Source: Clostridia bacterium
Lineage (GTDB): Bacteria > Bacillota > Clostridia > Oscillospirales > Acutalibacteraceae
Assembly: GCA_900769535.1 (NCBI GenBank)
Contig: CAAGHB010000103.1
Coordinates: 1-32,381, forward strand
DNA length: 32,381 bases
Reading direction: 5' to 3'
Shown: piece by piece, positions 31,801 to 32,381 of the stretch
Layout of the letters: every line of letters starts with the position of its first letter
Numbering within the stretch: the stretch's first letter is position 1
Made by a program: the position numbers and the translations under genes
The notes under the pieces: generated by a model
What the model was told of the DNA's origin: nothing
The model's database searches: none
The model's input: only the letters and a program-made list of their open reading frames with translations

Positions 31801-32381
31801 AGCAAACGACGGCAGAGAATGCGCCGACGGCGGTAAACAGCCCATTTCAATCAGAGTAAACGCAAAAACAGGCGAACTCTTTGTACTTACAGGTTGCCGC
31901 GGTATATGGAAAATTTCAGCTCCTCCTCAGTGGTACCTTGATGCTAATATCGTTCACAACAATACCTTTAACAGTTTAAAGGAACTTGTTGTAAATGATA
32001 TCACTAAAAATACAGAATATAACGCAAACGCATACGATGATAATCACATATACTATATTTACACAAAGGAAGATTTTAACAACATCAGATACCGCATGGA
32101 TTCACTTCACATTCTGATGAACGATATTGAATTTACCGCAGCCGACTTTTCACCGGGAGGAAGCTATTACAATAACGGCCTATTTTTCCAGCCGTTTTGC
32201 CCCGAATATAAAAATACGAAATTCACCGGAATTTTTTACGGTAACGGATATACCATTAAAGGACTTAAATCAGCAACAAACGCTTCCTACTCCTCTATTT
32301 TTGGTTACAGTAATGGACTTATAATGAAAACCGGCTTTGTCAACTGCGAGGTAACGGGCAACAACTTATACGCATCTATTA
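28829..32381 (+). CDS. Large secreted multidomain protein with GH74-like propeller (paralogue 4, 3' end cut off)
   Basis: An uninterrupted frame of about 1184 codons runs from ATG 28829 (AAAGGAG seven bases upstream) to the window end. The signal peptide probably ends at ASA-EDD (residue 27-28). Residues about 35-215 look like a beta-sandwich (DDFTG...YWSNFLLHK). About 225-330 is a second beta domain (YFAVPDRTIIYTGDRIHMSY). An acidic Ser/Thr linker follows. The propeller spans about 365-1030, with twelve Asp-boxes, Asp411 in TDVGG, Asp755 in SQDFNGGY and the family end GCRGIWKISAPP. A new domain begins near 1060, with FYGNGYTIKGL and SIFGYSNG motifs typical of GLUG-type or beta-helix repeats. 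The likely role is extracellular polysaccharide binding and cleavage. Cell-wall anchoring cannot be judged because the C-terminus is missing. Confidence 0.75.
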   Translation, partial: MKKLLSLLLTLSIIFGLFGCITLIASAEDDATWKSSFIADDFTGNTENIYSDNFYAADKSTDTVTITSKNSFDLSSGFGVYANLVMSNSTAYLGEGCSMQVGNVALNIKNVKDEGNYIAEITVGENLLGTADLGSSPNGKYRLCVNDHEIWAVLNYNTLSFTNSEDKTVTYLSRPSNTELSQANLSFSISGNGSNATARYWSNFLLHKAPATKYTPKDVYIKVVDYNAAEENAYFAVPDRTIIYTGDRIHMSYNAWTKFTWPDGNTQTEWNMGSDVGQTGQPQNGYYFTFLNEGEHYITTKSISPACKLVTFEVVDSFYAPTSAQDEESSDTTYPDGSSLPFTDKLVSGDKADFYNNPVSDGVYFTSDIWQAVPLVSQEILDLGYSGGEGCQLVTSVAYGNDGKLAFIGTDVGGIYKSVDGGTNWYPCTVGFEANGATSITVDPKNNNKVLCVGASSGYDTTNGIIMSTDAGETWKLVFSVDSINDGSVGLHGDNRRQIAFDATSYDEKLGYCKTIYWSRENNTSDSNYNNPSIYKSTDGGYTWSIIENTRDLGGHDIRVSSDTGWVFVNTDTEILRSKDGGATWETILDQSGKIDMVTTYPSNIYVINSNGYHISTDYGETWDSFKGNNFNTDGSPMVFSVSPINPNNAIIQYFIGSYNYRTLITNDGGYNWSNINIDYTGLWHETSGASVYAFAWSPLHKNTVLLSGWGGIYKSINGGSNFFYSNSGFNSVCGGGEMNFNVNNSDYISIASQDFNGGYSTDGGKTWTYINWSGKNWGGFTYGSYMLDEDTIITGVATGMGGDETYIYVTQDGGKTITNTGVRVYGKKVGFGAVGNNDIAFLGEYRTTDGGQTFAIMPNCAGVYTADVTTGRLFGINGNTVVTSIDNGATWTTLVESGTAYLTDVAYSPSTNTLYITNDTNLYVCNPDFNSTENSAVLYHFGESYATTVAVDPSNDKVVYVGCSSVGDHDVKAIWRSLDGGVTWTNLTRAANDGRECADGGKQPISIRVNAKTGELFVLTGCRGIWKISAPPQWYLDANIVHNNTFNSLKELVVNDITKNTEYNANAYDDNHIYYIYTKEDFNNIRYRMDSLHILMNDIEFTAADFSPGGSYYNNGLFFQPFCPEYKNTKFTGIFYGNGYTIKGLKSATNASYSSIFGYSNGLIMKTGFVNCEVTGNNLYASI

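Noticed and set aside
1..32381. tRNA, rRNA, insertion-sequence transposase, phage or toxin-antitoxin genes
   Set aside because: None was recognised on either strand; no transposase or integrase motif appears in the supported reading frames.

Overview
The window comes from a spore-forming, Gram-positive Clostridia-type bacterium, most likely an uncultured gut Firmicute. The evidence is the rpmH-rnpA-yidD-yidC cluster, a SpoIID-type peptidoglycan enzyme, strong AGGAGG ribosome binding sites, several TTG/GTG starts, Firmicute-style lipoproteins, and CUT1-type sugar importers without a local ATPase gene. Genus or species cannot be read from the sequence.

Region 1 (1-7140) is housekeeping. On the minus strand are rpmH, rnpA (TTG start), yidD and a left-truncated yidC, driven by a strong promoter at 1666-1695. 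This block normally sits next to dnaA/oriC, but here the neighbour is spoIID and no DnaA box is seen. Citrate synthase and an unrecognised multi-pass membrane protein form a plus-strand operon. It converges on a minus-strand pair (unknown membrane-anchored protein, then HemW) across a bidirectional terminator. A 59-aa membrane-anchored protein follows.

Region 2 (7141-7442) is a gene-free element of about 280 bp with imperfect terminal inverted repeats. It holds a run of short hairpins separated by ATGATATA on the left and its complement TATATCAT on the right, and looks like a miniature mobile element or structured RNA.

Region 3 (7443-20626, all minus) is a glycan-uptake locus. In transcription order it has a lipoprotein solute-binding protein, a 36-bp perfect palindrome, a leader with competing hairpins, a 1048-aa solute-binding protein carrying two N-terminal carbohydrate-binding-like domains, permease pair 1, an NHL-propeller/TPR membrane protein, a YIP1-family membrane protein, a DUF5696-like secreted protein with a glycosidase-like layout, and permease pair 2. 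The short spacings and one TAATG overlap imply co-transcription.

Region 4 (20944-32381) holds four paralogous proteins of one Asp-box (BNR) beta-propeller family that resembles glycoside hydrolase family 74. Two are lipoproteins, one has no export signal, and one is a very large secreted multidomain protein that runs off the right edge. An AraC-family regulator is divergent from the signal-less member. The divergent intergenic region carries a 15-bp inverted repeat, one copy per promoter, which is a good operator candidate. The working model is cleavage of one polysaccharide type outside, at and possibly inside the cell, with import of the products by the adjacent transporters. The substrate is unknown and the enzymatic role is inferred.
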